Positions 36,885 through 45,693 are shown, numbered from the stretch's first letter. The stretch: 54,221 nucleotides of DNA from Flavobacteriaceae bacterium (GCA_024644745.1 JAHEHF010000011.1:1-54221), one strand, 5' to 3'. Numbers and translations are program-made. Notes: generated by a model from the sequence alone, not told the origin.

Positions 36885-37540
36885 TAATTCATGCTAATTT
36901 TTTCTTTAAAAATAAATTTGCCCAGATCGATCACGCTCTTCAGAGGTTTTACGTCTAATAGATCAAACCCTGTATTGATGGTCTTTTCGATAAAAACATC
37001 TGTTTTTTCAAAAGAAGCAGAGGCATCTTCCATCCAAAACCGCATCGTGATGAGCAATTGCATCCATGAAGTTTGTTCAATGGACTTTTCCTTAAATTTT
37101 TCCAAACGATTCTGCTTGAGATCAAGAGTCTCAATCTCTAGACTCTTGACGTACTGTTGAAATTCCTTTTTCAAGGCAGTCAAGGCTGCTATGGTATACC
37201 AATGCTGGGTATGATGTTTCAGGAGCAACATTACAAAGCTTCTGTTCGCTGAAAGGAACTCAAAAAAAGTGAAATAAAAACTGAGTAATTTATTCCGGGC
37301 ATCAAAAGATGCGTATTCCTCACTTTTTTCCAAAAGAGCAAGGGTTTGATCAAAAAATGATTTGAAGATGTACTGCTCCACGGACATGAAATTTCCGAAA
37401 AACTTGTAAAAATCCTTTTCGTTAAAATTATTAAGCTGTGCGAAATGATATACAGATTTCGGAGCTTCATTGTTCATTAAAAAATAGTCCATGTACATTT
37501 CCGTAATGGTCTTTGCGCTGATGGTTTTCTTTCGTGCCAT
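36884..37540 (-). CDS. TetR-like transcriptional regulator
   Basis: 218-residue regulator. The N-terminal ~60 residues (AKTITEMYMDYFLMNN, VYHFAQLNNFNEKDFYKFFGN) form a TetR-type helix-turn-helix. The remaining helical part resembles the TetR C-terminal ligand domain used by regulators that sit upstream of ABC1 kinases in flavobacteria. It is the first gene of a co-oriented set and lies next to overlapping inverted repeats, consistent with autoregulation. The ligand is unknown. Confidence 0.8.
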   Translation of the reverse strand: MARKKTISAKTITEMYMDYFLMNNEAPKSVYHFAQLNNFNEKDFYKFFGNFMSVEQYIFKSFFDQTLALLEKSEEYASFDARNKLLSFYFTFFEFLSANRSFVMLLLKHHTQHWYTIAALTALKKEFQQYVKSLEIETLDLKQNRLEKFKEKSIEQTSWMQLLITMRFWMEDASASFEKTDVFIEKTINTGFDLLDVKPLKSVIDLGKFIFKEKISMN

Positions 37541-37841
37541 AATTAAACTTTTTACAAATATAATATTTGTTTAACAATTATTTGTAAAAGTTAAACAAAA
37601 AATTATGTTAAATTATTCAGCCACCAGGTAATCGAAGATTATAAATTAGGTTCAACAAATAATTTAGGGAAGCAAATTGGTAAATTTATGGAAGCAGAAG
37701 CAGCCTAAAATGAATCGAAAAGGACCTGAAACCTATGATGATCTTCAAATTAAAAATAAGCAGGCCGATTGATGTCTGATAAGGTCAATATTAATAATTA
37801 AGCTTATCGATATGATCATTTTCTTTTGACAAAACTTTTGA
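37541..37841. other. Intergenic region with TetR operator and a small unexplained open frame
   Basis: About 300 bases between the TetR gene and the small membrane protein gene. Besides the inverted repeats it holds, on the plus strand, a 37-codon stop-delimited frame without a start codon (37595-37708) and then a 20-codon ATG frame (37710-37772). Their composition looks protein-like but matches nothing I recognise; they could be gene remnants. Confidence 0.4.
37545..37596. promoter_or_regulatory. Overlapping inverted repeats, candidate TetR operator
   Basis: Immediately upstream of the TetR start codon lie a perfect palindrome, ACAAATA-TAA-TATTTGT (37554-37570), and an inverted repeat GTTTAAC (37569-37575) with GTTAAAC (37590-37596). 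An outer near-match pairs AAACTTTTTACAAAT (37545-37559) with ATTTGTAAAAGTT (37579-37592). Confidence 0.5.
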
Positions 37842-38300
37842 TCAGGATGGACCCAAGCCGAATACATATGTTAATTTAGCCTTAAGATATTTAAAAAAAT
37901 ACTCAAAATTGCCATTAAACCATATGGCCAGGACGAATACAAGATACAGAGTCCATAAAGGAACCACATCGACATCAAGGTAAGTCGATACCAGCAGTAA
38001 TGAAAGGGCAAGCAATGTCATGAGTCCTGCAAACACTGTTTTTTTTCCTTTGTTGTTCATCAGGATCAAAATAAGGATGACAGCACCGAGTAAGGGTCTT
38101 AAATGTTTGAAGTAAGGGGCTAACTGGCTGCCTTCCACATCAAAAAACAATAAAGCCGCGCCGGCATATGCTCCAATACACAAGGGGCATTTTGGCAGTA
38201 AAATTATCAATAATGTGGTCATAAACGAGCTGATACTATTCACTTTTTCAGCAGGTTTATTATTGATTTGTTTAGATTTGCAGCATGCGGTTTTTGACAT
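37842..38300 (-). CDS. Small membrane protein with Cys motifs (MerC-like)
   Basis: 152-residue membrane protein with about four hydrophobic helices. It starts MSKTACCKSKQ, giving a vicinal Cys pair, and the first helix contains LLPKCPLCIGAYAGAALL, a CxxC inside the membrane. These features recall MerC/MerT-like metal-handling proteins, though sequence similarity is only a visual impression. It is divergent from xdhC at the edge of the CO dehydrogenase island. A role in moving copper or another soft metal is possible but unproven. Confidence 0.6.
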   Translation of the reverse strand: MSKTACCKSKQINNKPAEKVNSISSFMTTLLIILLPKCPLCIGAYAGAALLFFDVEGSQLAPYFKHLRPLLGAVILILILMNNKGKKTVFAGLMTLLALSLLLVSTYLDVDVVPLWTLYLVFVLAIWFNGNFEYFFKYLKAKLTYVFGLGPS

Positions 38301-38405
38301 AAACTTTTATATTTTTGAGTGCGCTTTTTGATTTTTTAAAAAAGCATTGCTGTCAATAAGATCCTTTCAAGATAGGAAATTTTAATTATATTGATTATCA
38401 ATATT

Positions 38406-38413
38406 TATCTTTG
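38406..38413 (+). promoter_or_regulatory. Candidate -7 element for the upstream xdhC-like gene
   Basis: TATCTTTG matches TAnnTTTG, 53 bases before the ATG at 38467. The coding start is preceded by AGAAAGGA, a purine-rich ribosome-binding stretch. Confidence 0.45.
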
Positions 38414-38466
38414 GTGGGAGTGAAAATGTGTCAAAAAGCTGTTTTCAAGTATAATTAGAAAGGAAT

Positions 38467-39573
38467 ATGAAAGAAATAAAAAATATTTTGGAATTGGTTC
38501 AGGCCAGGGAATCGTCTCATGAAAAATTTGCTATTGCTCAGGTTGTTAACGTTGAAGGATCATCCTACAGAAGGGAAGGAGCCAGAATGATTGTTTTCGA
38601 ATCCGGAATTTTTGAAGGAGGCATCAGTGGAGGATGCCTGGAGGGAGATACCTTGAAACGATCCCAGTTGGCCATATTGAAACAAGAACCATCTCTTGTC
38701 ACTTATGACACTTCTAAAGAACATGAAATCGGTGTCAGTCTGGGTTGTAATGGAGTGATTGATGTTCTTATGATCCCTGTCACCCCCAAGTCGGATACTT
38801 TGAGAATTTTGAAAAAATGTGCTTCGGAAAGAAGATCGCATGTTATAGTTACAATTACTTCAGTAAAAGATCCTCAGGAATCCTTGAAGCTGGGAAGCAG
38901 TTTTTACTTCAATACAAAAAGCAAAGTTTTAGAACAAATGCCTGAGTCAAAATTCAAAAGATTTGTCATGGACTCCATCGGTTTGGTCATAAATAACGGT
39001 CGCTCAGAAAAATTTCATTATGAATCTTCAGAATTGGAAGCCGGTGTCTATATTGAATTAATTCCTGCCCCATTTCACCTGGCTATCTACGGTGATAATT
39101 ATGATGTCTACCCCATGCTTGAGTTTGCCAAAGTACTGGATTGGGAAATCAGCTTGGTTGGCAATATGCAAAAACTCACCAAAGGAAAGATTCAGTCGGT
39201 TCAAAATATTTATCACAAGGGTTTTGAAGAAAAGCCACAAATTGACGACCGGACAGCAATTATCCTGATGGCCCATGATTTTAAAACTGATAGTGCCAAT
39301 CTGAAAGAAGCCCTTAAAAGCCCGTCACCTTATATAGCATCTCTGGGTCCAAAAAAGCGCTTTGATAAAATGATGAAGACTTTTGAGGAACAAGGAATGG
39401 TTTTGTCAGAAGAAGATAAAGAAAGGATATATGCGCCAAGCGGGCTTGAAATTGGAGCCAATACTCCTGAAGAAATAGCCATGAGCATATTTTCAGAAAT
39501 ATTAAGTGTATTTTCAGGTAAAAAAGGTGGAATGCTGAAATATAAAAGTGGCCCGATCCATGACAGAAATTAG
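38467..39573 (+). CDS. XdhC/CoxI-family molybdenum cofactor maturation protein
   Basis: 368-residue XdhC-family protein. The N-terminal XdhC/CoxI domain shows VNVEGSSYRREGARM and EGGISGGCLEGD. The C-terminal half is the XdhC Rossmann domain, ending with GLEIGANTPEEIAMSIFSEIL. XdhC proteins bind molybdenum cofactor, protect its terminal sulfur and hand it to the apo-enzyme; they cooperate with a cysteine desulfurase. Here the cysteine desulfurase gene is convergent, with 3 bases between the stops, and the CO dehydrogenase genes follow. A second XdhC-domain protein (coxF) ends the cox operon. Confidence 0.9.
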   Translation: MKEIKNILELVQARESSHEKFAIAQVVNVEGSSYRREGARMIVFESGIFEGGISGGCLEGDTLKRSQLAILKQEPSLVTYDTSKEHEIGVSLGCNGVIDVLMIPVTPKSDTLRILKKCASERRSHVIVTITSVKDPQESLKLGSSFYFNTKSKVLEQMPESKFKRFVMDSIGLVINNGRSEKFHYESSELEAGVYIELIPAPFHLAIYGDNYDVYPMLEFAKVLDWEISLVGNMQKLTKGKIQSVQNIYHKGFEEKPQIDDRTAIILMAHDFKTDSANLKEALKSPSPYIASLGPKKRFDKMMKTFEEQGMVLSEEDKERIYAPSGLEIGANTPEEIAMSIFSEILSVFSGKKGGMLKYKSGPIHDRN

Positions 39574-39576
39574 TTT

Positions 39577-40761
39577 TTAAATTGAATTTCTGCGTTCCCA
39601 AAGAATATTATTTTCACGCAATGCATTGACCTGTTTGCCCACAATTTCAATGGCTTGTACAACATCTTTTTCGGTAGTCTCTTTTCCAAGGCTAAATCGA
39701 AGAGATGAAAATGCCAGTGCAGGATCCAAACCCATGGCAGTAAGAACATGTGAAGGATTTTTAGAGGCCGTATTGCAAGCAGATCCATTTGAAACTGCAA
39801 TATCCTTGCTCAAAGCGCGTAACAGATCCGCGCCATTGACATAAGGAATTGAAATATTGCAAGTGTTGGGCAGCCTCGGGGCCGAATTTCCATTGGAACT
39901 GGCCATTTCGATATTGAGCAAACCTTCTTCTAACATGTCCCTGAGACGGGTCAACCTGATTTTTTCTTTTTCCAGGTTGATGCAACACAATTCAATGGCT
40001 TTAGCCAATCCTGTGATACCAGTTGAGTTTATTGTGCCACCTCGCCATCCTTTTTGCTGGCCACCACCTTGTATGCAACTTTGCAATACTCCTGAGCCAT
40101 TTTTATAATTGCAGTATACCATGCCCATGCCTTTAGGACCATAAATTTTATGGGCTGAAAAGCATGCAAAATCTACCGAGTCAAATAGAATTTTCAGGTC
40201 AATTTTGCCAAGTGCCTGGGTGGCATCGGAAAAAAGAAAAATGTTTTGATCCTTAATGATATTGGCAATTTCCTTTATAGGTTGGATTACTCCTGTTTCA
40301 TTATTGGCATACATGATTGAAATAAGAATGGTTTCCGGTCTGATCGCTGATTCTAATTGGTTCAGATCTATCAAACCATTGGCATCGACATCCAGATAGG
40401 TAACTGAAACGCCTTCGTATCTTTCCATGAATGCACAGGTATCCAAGACTGCTTTATGCTCTGATTTACAAGTGATAATATGATTTCCAGCGGGTTTATA
40501 CTTCTTGCAAAAACTTTTTAAAATCATATTGATACCTTCGGTTGAGCCAGAGGTATAAATGATGTCATCGGCAGAAATTTGAAGCCTGTCTGCAATGGAT
40601 TGGGTTGAAATATCTACGGCTTCTTTGGCAATCCAGCCATATGCATGATGGATGCTGGAAGGATTGCCAAAGTTTTCAGTAAAAAAAGGAAGCATCGCAT
40701 CCAAAACTATTTTGTCACAGGGGGTAGTTGCATTATAATCAAAATAAAGTTTTTTTTTCAT
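39577..40761 (-). CDS. Cysteine desulfurase (NifS/IscS-like)
   Basis: PLP enzyme that takes sulfur from cysteine as a protein persulfide. The 394 residues have FDYNATTPCD at the N-terminus, YTSGSTEGINM, the cofactor Lys in FSAHKIYGPKGMG and the persulfide Cys in SNGSACNT. The active loop and HVLTAMG follow the NifS/IscS group. In this position, beside xdhC and cox genes, the likely job is sulfuration of the molybdenum cofactor of CO dehydrogenase rather than general Fe-S assembly; no iscU, sufU or hesB gene is near. Confidence 0.92.
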   Translation of the reverse strand: MKKKLYFDYNATTPCDKIVLDAMLPFFTENFGNPSSIHHAYGWIAKEAVDISTQSIADRLQISADDIIYTSGSTEGINMILKSFCKKYKPAGNHIITCKSEHKAVLDTCAFMERYEGVSVTYLDVDANGLIDLNQLESAIRPETILISIMYANNETGVIQPIKEIANIIKDQNIFLFSDATQALGKIDLKILFDSVDFACFSAHKIYGPKGMGMVYCNYKNGSGVLQSCIQGGGQQKGWRGGTINSTGITGLAKAIELCCINLEKEKIRLTRLRDMLEEGLLNIEMASSNGNSAPRLPNTCNISIPYVNGADLLRALSKDIAVSNGSACNTASKNPSHVLTAMGLDPALAFSSLRFSLGKETTEKDVVQAIEIVGKQVNALRENNILWERRNSI

Positions 40762-41313
40762 TACAATAACTCAAAGGTTTTGGCAGGTTAAAATAAAATA
40801 ATTTAGCAATAACTTTACTTCATTAATATAGGAATTTAAATACCAATTGATATGTTGTGTCGATAATATTTTTTGCCGTATTGAAGAAAAGGCATTCTTA
40901 TATATTTCTGTGGTCCCTTATCAATGTTCATTTTTGAAACATTTTAGGACAATAAAAGTTGAACACTTTTTTGAATCCCTAAATTTCCCATCACTTTTAT
41001 AAATGATGGCATTGTTTTCATTTCGAGTAAAATCAATTAGCATTTTCTTAAATTTTTTGAGTCTGTTTGATTTAGATTCTTAAAATTAACAATTGCCTGT
41101 TTTTCAATTATATACGAAATTACATAGATCAATTGATCAAAAAAATTAAATTGTTTTCGATTGAATTTGAACCGCTAAATCCAAAAATATCACATTTAAA
41201 ATATATAGATCAAATTTTGCGAATATGGAAAAAATCAATTGGTAAAAATAAAATATTCGAAAATTATCATTAAATTTAATGACAAGATCTATAAAAAAAA
41301 ATCAACACAAAAC
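40762..41313. other. AT-rich regulatory region upstream of coxM
   Basis: 552 bases with no supportable gene. It separates the divergent cysteine desulfurase and coxM genes and presumably carries their promoters. It holds a perfect 12-base palindrome GATCAATTGATC (41127-41138) and a small hairpin CCATCA/TGATGG (40988-41009). AAATTTTG (41212-41219) is one base off the -7 consensus. I see no known regulator gene in the island to bind here. Confidence 0.5.
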
Positions 41314-42180
41314 ATGATTCCTTCAAAATTTACCTACCATAAGGCAACATCATTACAAGATGCAATTGCTTTATCACAAGAACTTGGGGAAGAAGCAAAA
41401 TACATGTCTGGAGGACATAGTTTGCTACCCATGATGAAACTGAGATTTGCTTCTCCTGAACATATAATTGATATCAGCAAGATAGAGGGCCTTTCCTACA
41501 TCAAAGAAGATGGAGATTATTTAAAAATTGGGGCCCTGACGACCCAGTCTGAAATGGAATACGATGATTTGATCCGGGAAAAATATCCTATTTTGTCGGA
41601 TGCCATCAAATTAACCGCTGATCCTTCTGTTAGAAATGTAGGAACCATTGGAGGCAATATTGCCCATGGAGATGCAGCGAATGACCAACCGGCTCTTATG
41701 CTTGCCATGCGTGCAAAGATTATCGCACAAGGTGCCGACGGACAGAAATCAATTTCCATAGATGACTTTTTTCATGGATTTTACATGACAGCTTTGGAGC
41801 CTTCTGATGTCCTTGTAGAGATTCAGATTCCAAAAGCAAAAAAGGGAAGCGGCGGTGCCTACCATAAGGTTGAAAGAAAAGTAGGGGATTATGCCACTGC
41901 TGGAGTCGCAGTTCATGTAGAAATGGATGATGGTATCTGTAAGGAAATTGGTATCGGGCTCACCAATGTTAGTGCCGTTCCCATGCGCCTGGAAAGAGGT
42001 GAGGAGTTATTGAGAGGAAAAAAAATAACGGAGGAACTTATTGCCCAGGCAGGTGCCATGGCAAGTGAAGATTGTGAGCCTACTTCAGATTTGAGAGGTT
42101 CAGAGGCTTACAAGAGATCCATAGTAAATACGATTACGCAACGAATGATCCGTTTGGCAATAGAACGTTCAGAACATTAA
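41314..42180 (+). CDS. coxM: Aerobic CO dehydrogenase, medium (FAD) subunit
   Basis: FAD subunit that passes electrons from the Fe-S subunit to the quinone pool. The 288 residues begin with [18 protein letters not shown], and the FAD-binding motifs are [13 protein letters not shown] near residue 32 and [15 protein letters not shown] near residue 110. The open frame continues upstream to a TTG at 41239, but the ATG at 41314 matches the N-terminus of the family and is used here. It is the first gene in the M-S-L order that marks form I CO dehydrogenases; coxS follows 13 bases later. Confidence 0.93.
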   Translation: MIPSKFTYHKATSLQDAIALSQELGEEAKYMSGGHSLLPMMKLRFASPEHIIDISKIEGLSYIKEDGDYLKIGALTTQSEMEYDDLIREKYPILSDAIKLTADPSVRNVGTIGGNIAHGDAANDQPALMLAMRAKIIAQGADGQKSISIDDFFHGFYMTALEPSDVLVEIQIPKAKKGSGGAYHKVERKVGDYATAGVAVHVEMDDGICKEIGIGLTNVSAVPMRLERGEELLRGKKITEELIAQAGAMASEDCEPTSDLRGSEAYKRSIVNTITQRMIRLAIERSEH

Positions 42181-42193
42181 AAACAAGAAAAAA

Positions 42194-42679
42194 ATGAAAC
42201 ACAAAATAACACTTAAGATAAATGGAGAAAGCGTTACTGCTGAAGTAGATTCTCGTTTGCTTCTTGTACATTTTATAAGGGAGAATTTAGACTTAACCGG
42301 AACCCACATTGGGTGCGATACATCAAATTGTGGTGCTTGCACCATTCTTTTAGATGGTAAATCAGTGAAATCATGCACCTATCTGGCTGTCAGAGCTGAT
42401 GGGGCAGAAATCACTACGATAGAAGGTATTGCGGCAGAGGGAACCAACCATCCTATGCAACAGGCCTTTCATGATCAACACGGTTTGCATTGCGGATTTT
42501 GCACTCCGGGAATGGTGATACGCTCAATCGATTTGCTGAAGCACAATCCCAATCCTACGGATGAGGAAATTCGCTGGGGAATTTCAGGAAATTTGTGCCG
42601 ATGCACCGGTTATAATAATATCGTTAAGGCGGTGCAACAGGCAGCCAAGGAAATGCAGAAAGAATCACAATCGGTCTAA
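42194..42679 (+). CDS. coxS: Aerobic CO dehydrogenase, small (2Fe-2S) subunit
   Basis: Electron-transfer subunit with two [2Fe-2S] clusters. The N-terminal plant-type cluster is bound by C41, C46, C49 and C61 ([10 protein letters not shown]...SC). The C-terminal helical cluster is bound by C100, C103, C135 and C137 (HCGFC...NLCRCTGY). The 161-residue length matches CoxS. It sits between coxM and coxL with short gaps (13 and 20 bases). Confidence 0.96.
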   Translation: MKHKITLKINGESVTAEVDSRLLLVHFIRENLDLTGTHIGCDTSNCGACTILLDGKSVKSCTYLAVRADGAEITTIEGIAAEGTNHPMQQAFHDQHGLHCGFCTPGMVIRSIDLLKHNPNPTDEEIRWGISGNLCRCTGYNNIVKAVQQAAKEMQKESQSV

Positions 42680-42699
42680 CCTCTAAAAATCACAATATT

Positions 42700-45060
42700 A
42701 TGTTTAAATGTAAAACATCACCAGAGGTAGGCGGAATGGGTCACTCTGTAAAAAGGAAAGAAGATGCAAGGTTCTTGCATGGAAAAGGAAATTATGTCGA
42801 TGACGTTAAGTTGCCGGGTCAACTTACCATGGTGATGGTAAGAAGCCCTTATGCTTATGCCAAAATAAAAGGAATCAACAAGGAGAAGGCTCTGGCTATT
42901 CCAGGAGTTTTAGCTGTGATAACCGGCTATGATCTGGCCGAATTCAATTTACATTGGATGCCAACTTTGCTGTCTGATACGCAAATGGTGTTGCCAACCG
43001 ACACGGTTATGCATCAATCACAGGAAGTTTGTGCTGTGATTGCAACAGACAGGTATATTGCCGTAGATGGCGCTGAAGCTGTTGAAGTGGACTACGAGCC
43101 AATGCAGGCCATAGTGGATCCTTTCAAGGCTTTAGACAAGGACGCGCCCCTCTTAAGACCTGACAAAGAAGGACAAAAGGACAATCAAATATACCATTGG
43201 GAACGCGGTAATCGTGAAAAGACCGACGAGGTGATTGCAAAGGCAGATGTTGTTGTCAAAGAACGAATCTACTTACCCAGAATTCATGTGGCTTCTATTG
43301 AAACATGTGGCTGTGTGGCCTCTTATGACAAGGATACTCAAAAGTTATTGGTTTATTTGACAACCCAGGCCCCTCATGCGATCAGAACTGTTGTTGCCCT
43401 GGTAGCGGGTCATGTTGGTCTTTCAGAGGAAAAAATCAGGATCATATCGCCTGATATTGGTGGTGGCTTTGGAGGAAAGGTTCCGGTTTATCCTGCCTAT
43501 GTAGTGGCCATTGCGGCAACTTTCTTAATCGGAAAACCAGTAAAGTGGATTGAAGATCGTTCTGAAAACCTGGTGAATGGATTTGCACGGGATTATCATA
43601 TGGATTGTGAATTAGCGGCCACCAAAGAAGGAAAAATTCAAGCTTTTAAGGTTTCGACCCTGGCCGATCACGGTTATACTGATTCTTCAGCCAACCCTTC
43701 AAAATACCCAACGGGTATGTTTTCTATTTGTACGGGCTCATATGATTATGAACATGCTTTTGCAGAATTAGACGCCGTATATACCAACAAAGCGCCTGGT
43801 GGAGTGGCATACCGATGTTCTTTCAGGGTTACTGAAGCCGTTCATGCTATAGAAAGAATGGTTGATAAATTGGCTGCAGAAATTAAAAAAGATCCGGCTC
43901 AGCTGCGTTTTGAAAATTTCATTAAGAAAGAGCAATTTCCTTACAGCTCTCCGTTAGGATGGAGTTATGATAGTGGAGATTACAAAGCCACACTTGAAAA
44001 AGCCATGGAGATGATAGGCTATGATGATTATAAAAAAGAGCAGGCTGAGAAGCGAGCTCAAGGAAAGTTGATGGGGATAGGCCTTTGTACTTTTACTGAA
44101 GTAGTTGGTGCCGGTCCATCGAAAGACTTCGATATCTTGGGAATAGCCATGTTTGATAGTGCTGAAATTCGGGTGCACCCGACGGGTAAAGCATTGGCAC
44201 GATTCGGAACCAAGTCTCAAGGACAGGGTCATGAAACAACTTATGCTCAGATATTGGCAGAAGAATTAGGAATTCCTTATACCGATATTGAAATTGATGA
44301 AGGAGATACAGATACAGCACCTTATGGTCTGGGTACATATGCGAGCAGGAGCACACCAACCGCAGGAGCTGCCGCCGCAATAGCTGCAAGAAAATTGCGT
44401 GACAAAGGAAAGAAAATTGCAGCGCATTTGTTAGAGGTAAGTGAAGAAGATATAGAATGGGAAGTTGGTAAATACAGTGTAAAAGGCGCTCCAGAAAAGT
44501 CAAAGACAATTCAGGACGTAGCTTTTGCCGCTTATACGAATATTCCACCGGGAATGGAACCTGGTTTTGAAGCCACGCACTATTATGATCCTCCAAATTT
44601 AACATTTCCCAATGGCGCATATATATGTGTTGTCGAGGTTGAAAAGGAAACCGGAGCGATTGATGTAAAAAGATTTGTTGCGATTGATGACTGTGGCAAT
44701 ATTATTAATCCCATGATAGTCGAGGGTCAGGTACATGGTGGACTGACACAGGGAATTGCTCCTGCAATGTATGAAGGTATCGAATACGATGACGAAGGAA
44801 ATGTGCTTAACGGAACATTCATGGATTATCTGGTGCCCACTGCGGTAGAATCACCTCATTGGGAAACGGGCCATACCATAACGCCTTCACCGCATCATCC
44901 TCTGGGAGCCAAAGGAGTGGCAGAATCACCAACAGTAGGTGCACCACCAGCCATTGCAAATGCAATTATTGATGCACTGGCGCCTTTGGGGATCAAACAT
45001 TTGGACATTCCCATTACCCCGGCAAAGGTATGGGAGGCCATTCAGGCGCATTCAAAATAA
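42700..45060 (+). CDS. coxL: Form I aerobic CO dehydrogenase, large (Mo-Cu) subunit
   Basis: Catalytic subunit that oxidises CO at a [CuSMoO2] centre with molybdopterin cytosine dinucleotide. In 786 residues it shows the molybdopterin loop DIGGGFGGKVPVYP, the form I active-site signature AYRCSFR at residues 370-376 with C373 as the copper ligand, and the base-acting Glu (E742) in GAKGVAESPTVG. Form II enzymes and xanthine dehydrogenases lack the AYxCSFR motif, so genuine CO dehydrogenase activity is the best reading. The gene follows coxM-coxS in form I order and precedes coxG-coxD-coxE-coxF. Confidence 0.96.
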   Translation: MFKCKTSPEVGGMGHSVKRKEDARFLHGKGNYVDDVKLPGQLTMVMVRSPYAYAKIKGINKEKALAIPGVLAVITGYDLAEFNLHWMPTLLSDTQMVLPTDTVMHQSQEVCAVIATDRYIAVDGAEAVEVDYEPMQAIVDPFKALDKDAPLLRPDKEGQKDNQIYHWERGNREKTDEVIAKADVVVKERIYLPRIHVASIETCGCVASYDKDTQKLLVYLTTQAPHAIRTVVALVAGHVGLSEEKIRIISPDIGGGFGGKVPVYPAYVVAIAATFLIGKPVKWIEDRSENLVNGFARDYHMDCELAATKEGKIQAFKVSTLADHGYTDSSANPSKYPTGMFSICTGSYDYEHAFAELDAVYTNKAPGGVAYRCSFRVTEAVHAIERMVDKLAAEIKKDPAQLRFENFIKKEQFPYSSPLGWSYDSGDYKATLEKAMEMIGYDDYKKEQAEKRAQGKLMGIGLCTFTEVVGAGPSKDFDILGIAMFDSAEIRVHPTGKALARFGTKSQGQGHETTYAQILAEELGIPYTDIEIDEGDTDTAPYGLGTYASRSTPTAGAAAAIAARKLRDKGKKIAAHLLEVSEEDIEWEVGKYSVKGAPEKSKTIQDVAFAAYTNIPPGMEPGFEATHYYDPPNLTFPNGAYICVVEVEKETGAIDVKRFVAIDDCGNIINPMIVEGQVHGGLTQGIAPAMYEGIEYDDEGNVLNGTFMDYLVPTAVESPHWETGHTITPSPHHPLGAKGVAESPTVGAPPAIANAIIDALAPLGIKHLDIPITPAKVWEAIQAHSK

Positions 45061-45165
45061 AAGCGAGCAAGACCGGGCTTAGTTTGCGATTGTAAATGCG
45101 AAAACAGAATAATATGTCAATATCCTTTTGGAAATTAAAATCGGGTATTGTAAAAAAACAATAAA

Positions 45166-45636
45166 ATGAAAACAAGTTTAAATAAGTCCTTTGAAGTGCC
45201 ACAGGGCACAGAATTGGTATGGGAGCACCTCATTGATCCTGAAAAAATAATGGATTGTGTACCTGGTGTTTCTATTGATGAAAAAGTAGGCGATAATCAC
45301 TACAAGGGAAAAGTTGGAATGAAATTCGGACCGATGGGCGTCCAGTACGATGCTGATATTTTTTACAATGAAATTGATCCGGAGAACCGAAAGATCATCA
45401 TCTCCGGAAATGGAGTTGATTCAAAAGGTAAAGGAAACGCCGAGATGAAAATGGCCATAGATGTTAGCGAGCTTGATGGGGGAGGTGTAAAAATGGATGC
45501 TGCCATGGATGTGACCATCAATGGTAAAATTGCCCAATTTGGCTCACGCCTAATCGATACGGTTTCGAATCAGTTGTTTAAACAATTCGTTTCGAATTTT
45601 TCAAAGAAGTTGGCAGCTGCTGAGGCTGCAGCTTAA
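45166..45636 (+). CDS. coxG: CoxG-like SRPBCC protein
   Basis: 156-residue SRPBCC-fold protein starting SLNKSFEVPQGTELVWEHLIDPEKIMDCVPG, the characteristic opening of CO dehydrogenase subunit G. It has been linked to membrane association of the enzyme and to electron delivery to quinone. Larger CoxG proteins carry a C-terminal linker and membrane anchor; this one stops after the SRPBCC helix at LAAAEAAA. It lies 105 bases after coxL and just before a terminator-like hairpin. Confidence 0.9.
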   Translation: MKTSLNKSFEVPQGTELVWEHLIDPEKIMDCVPGVSIDEKVGDNHYKGKVGMKFGPMGVQYDADIFYNEIDPENRKIIISGNGVDSKGKGNAEMKMAIDVSELDGGGVKMDAAMDVTINGKIAQFGSRLIDTVSNQLFKQFVSNFSKKLAAAEAAA

Positions 45637-45658
45637 ACAAGTTTATTAAATATAATCA

Positions 45659-45688
45659 AAAAGCTATGCCCATTCGCGCATAGCTTTT
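45659..45688 (+). terminator. Terminator-like hairpin between coxG and coxD
   Basis: AAAAGCTATGC pairs with GCATAGCTTTT around the 8-base loop CCATTCGC. The stem ends 6 bases before the TTG start of coxD, so it could act as an attenuator after coxMSLG and also mask the coxD ribosome-binding region. Confidence 0.65.
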
Positions 45689-45693
45689 ATAAA

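Noticed and set aside
41239-41313. N-terminal extension of CoxM from an upstream TTG
   Set aside because: The extension is Lys/Ile-rich and unlike the family N-terminus; the ATG at 41314 begins the conserved MIPSKF sequence.
42700-45060. Xanthine dehydrogenase or form II CO dehydrogenase large subunit
   Set aside because: The AYRCSFR motif, the M-S-L order and the coxD-coxE-coxF genes fit form I CO dehydrogenase; form II enzymes carry a different motif and order.
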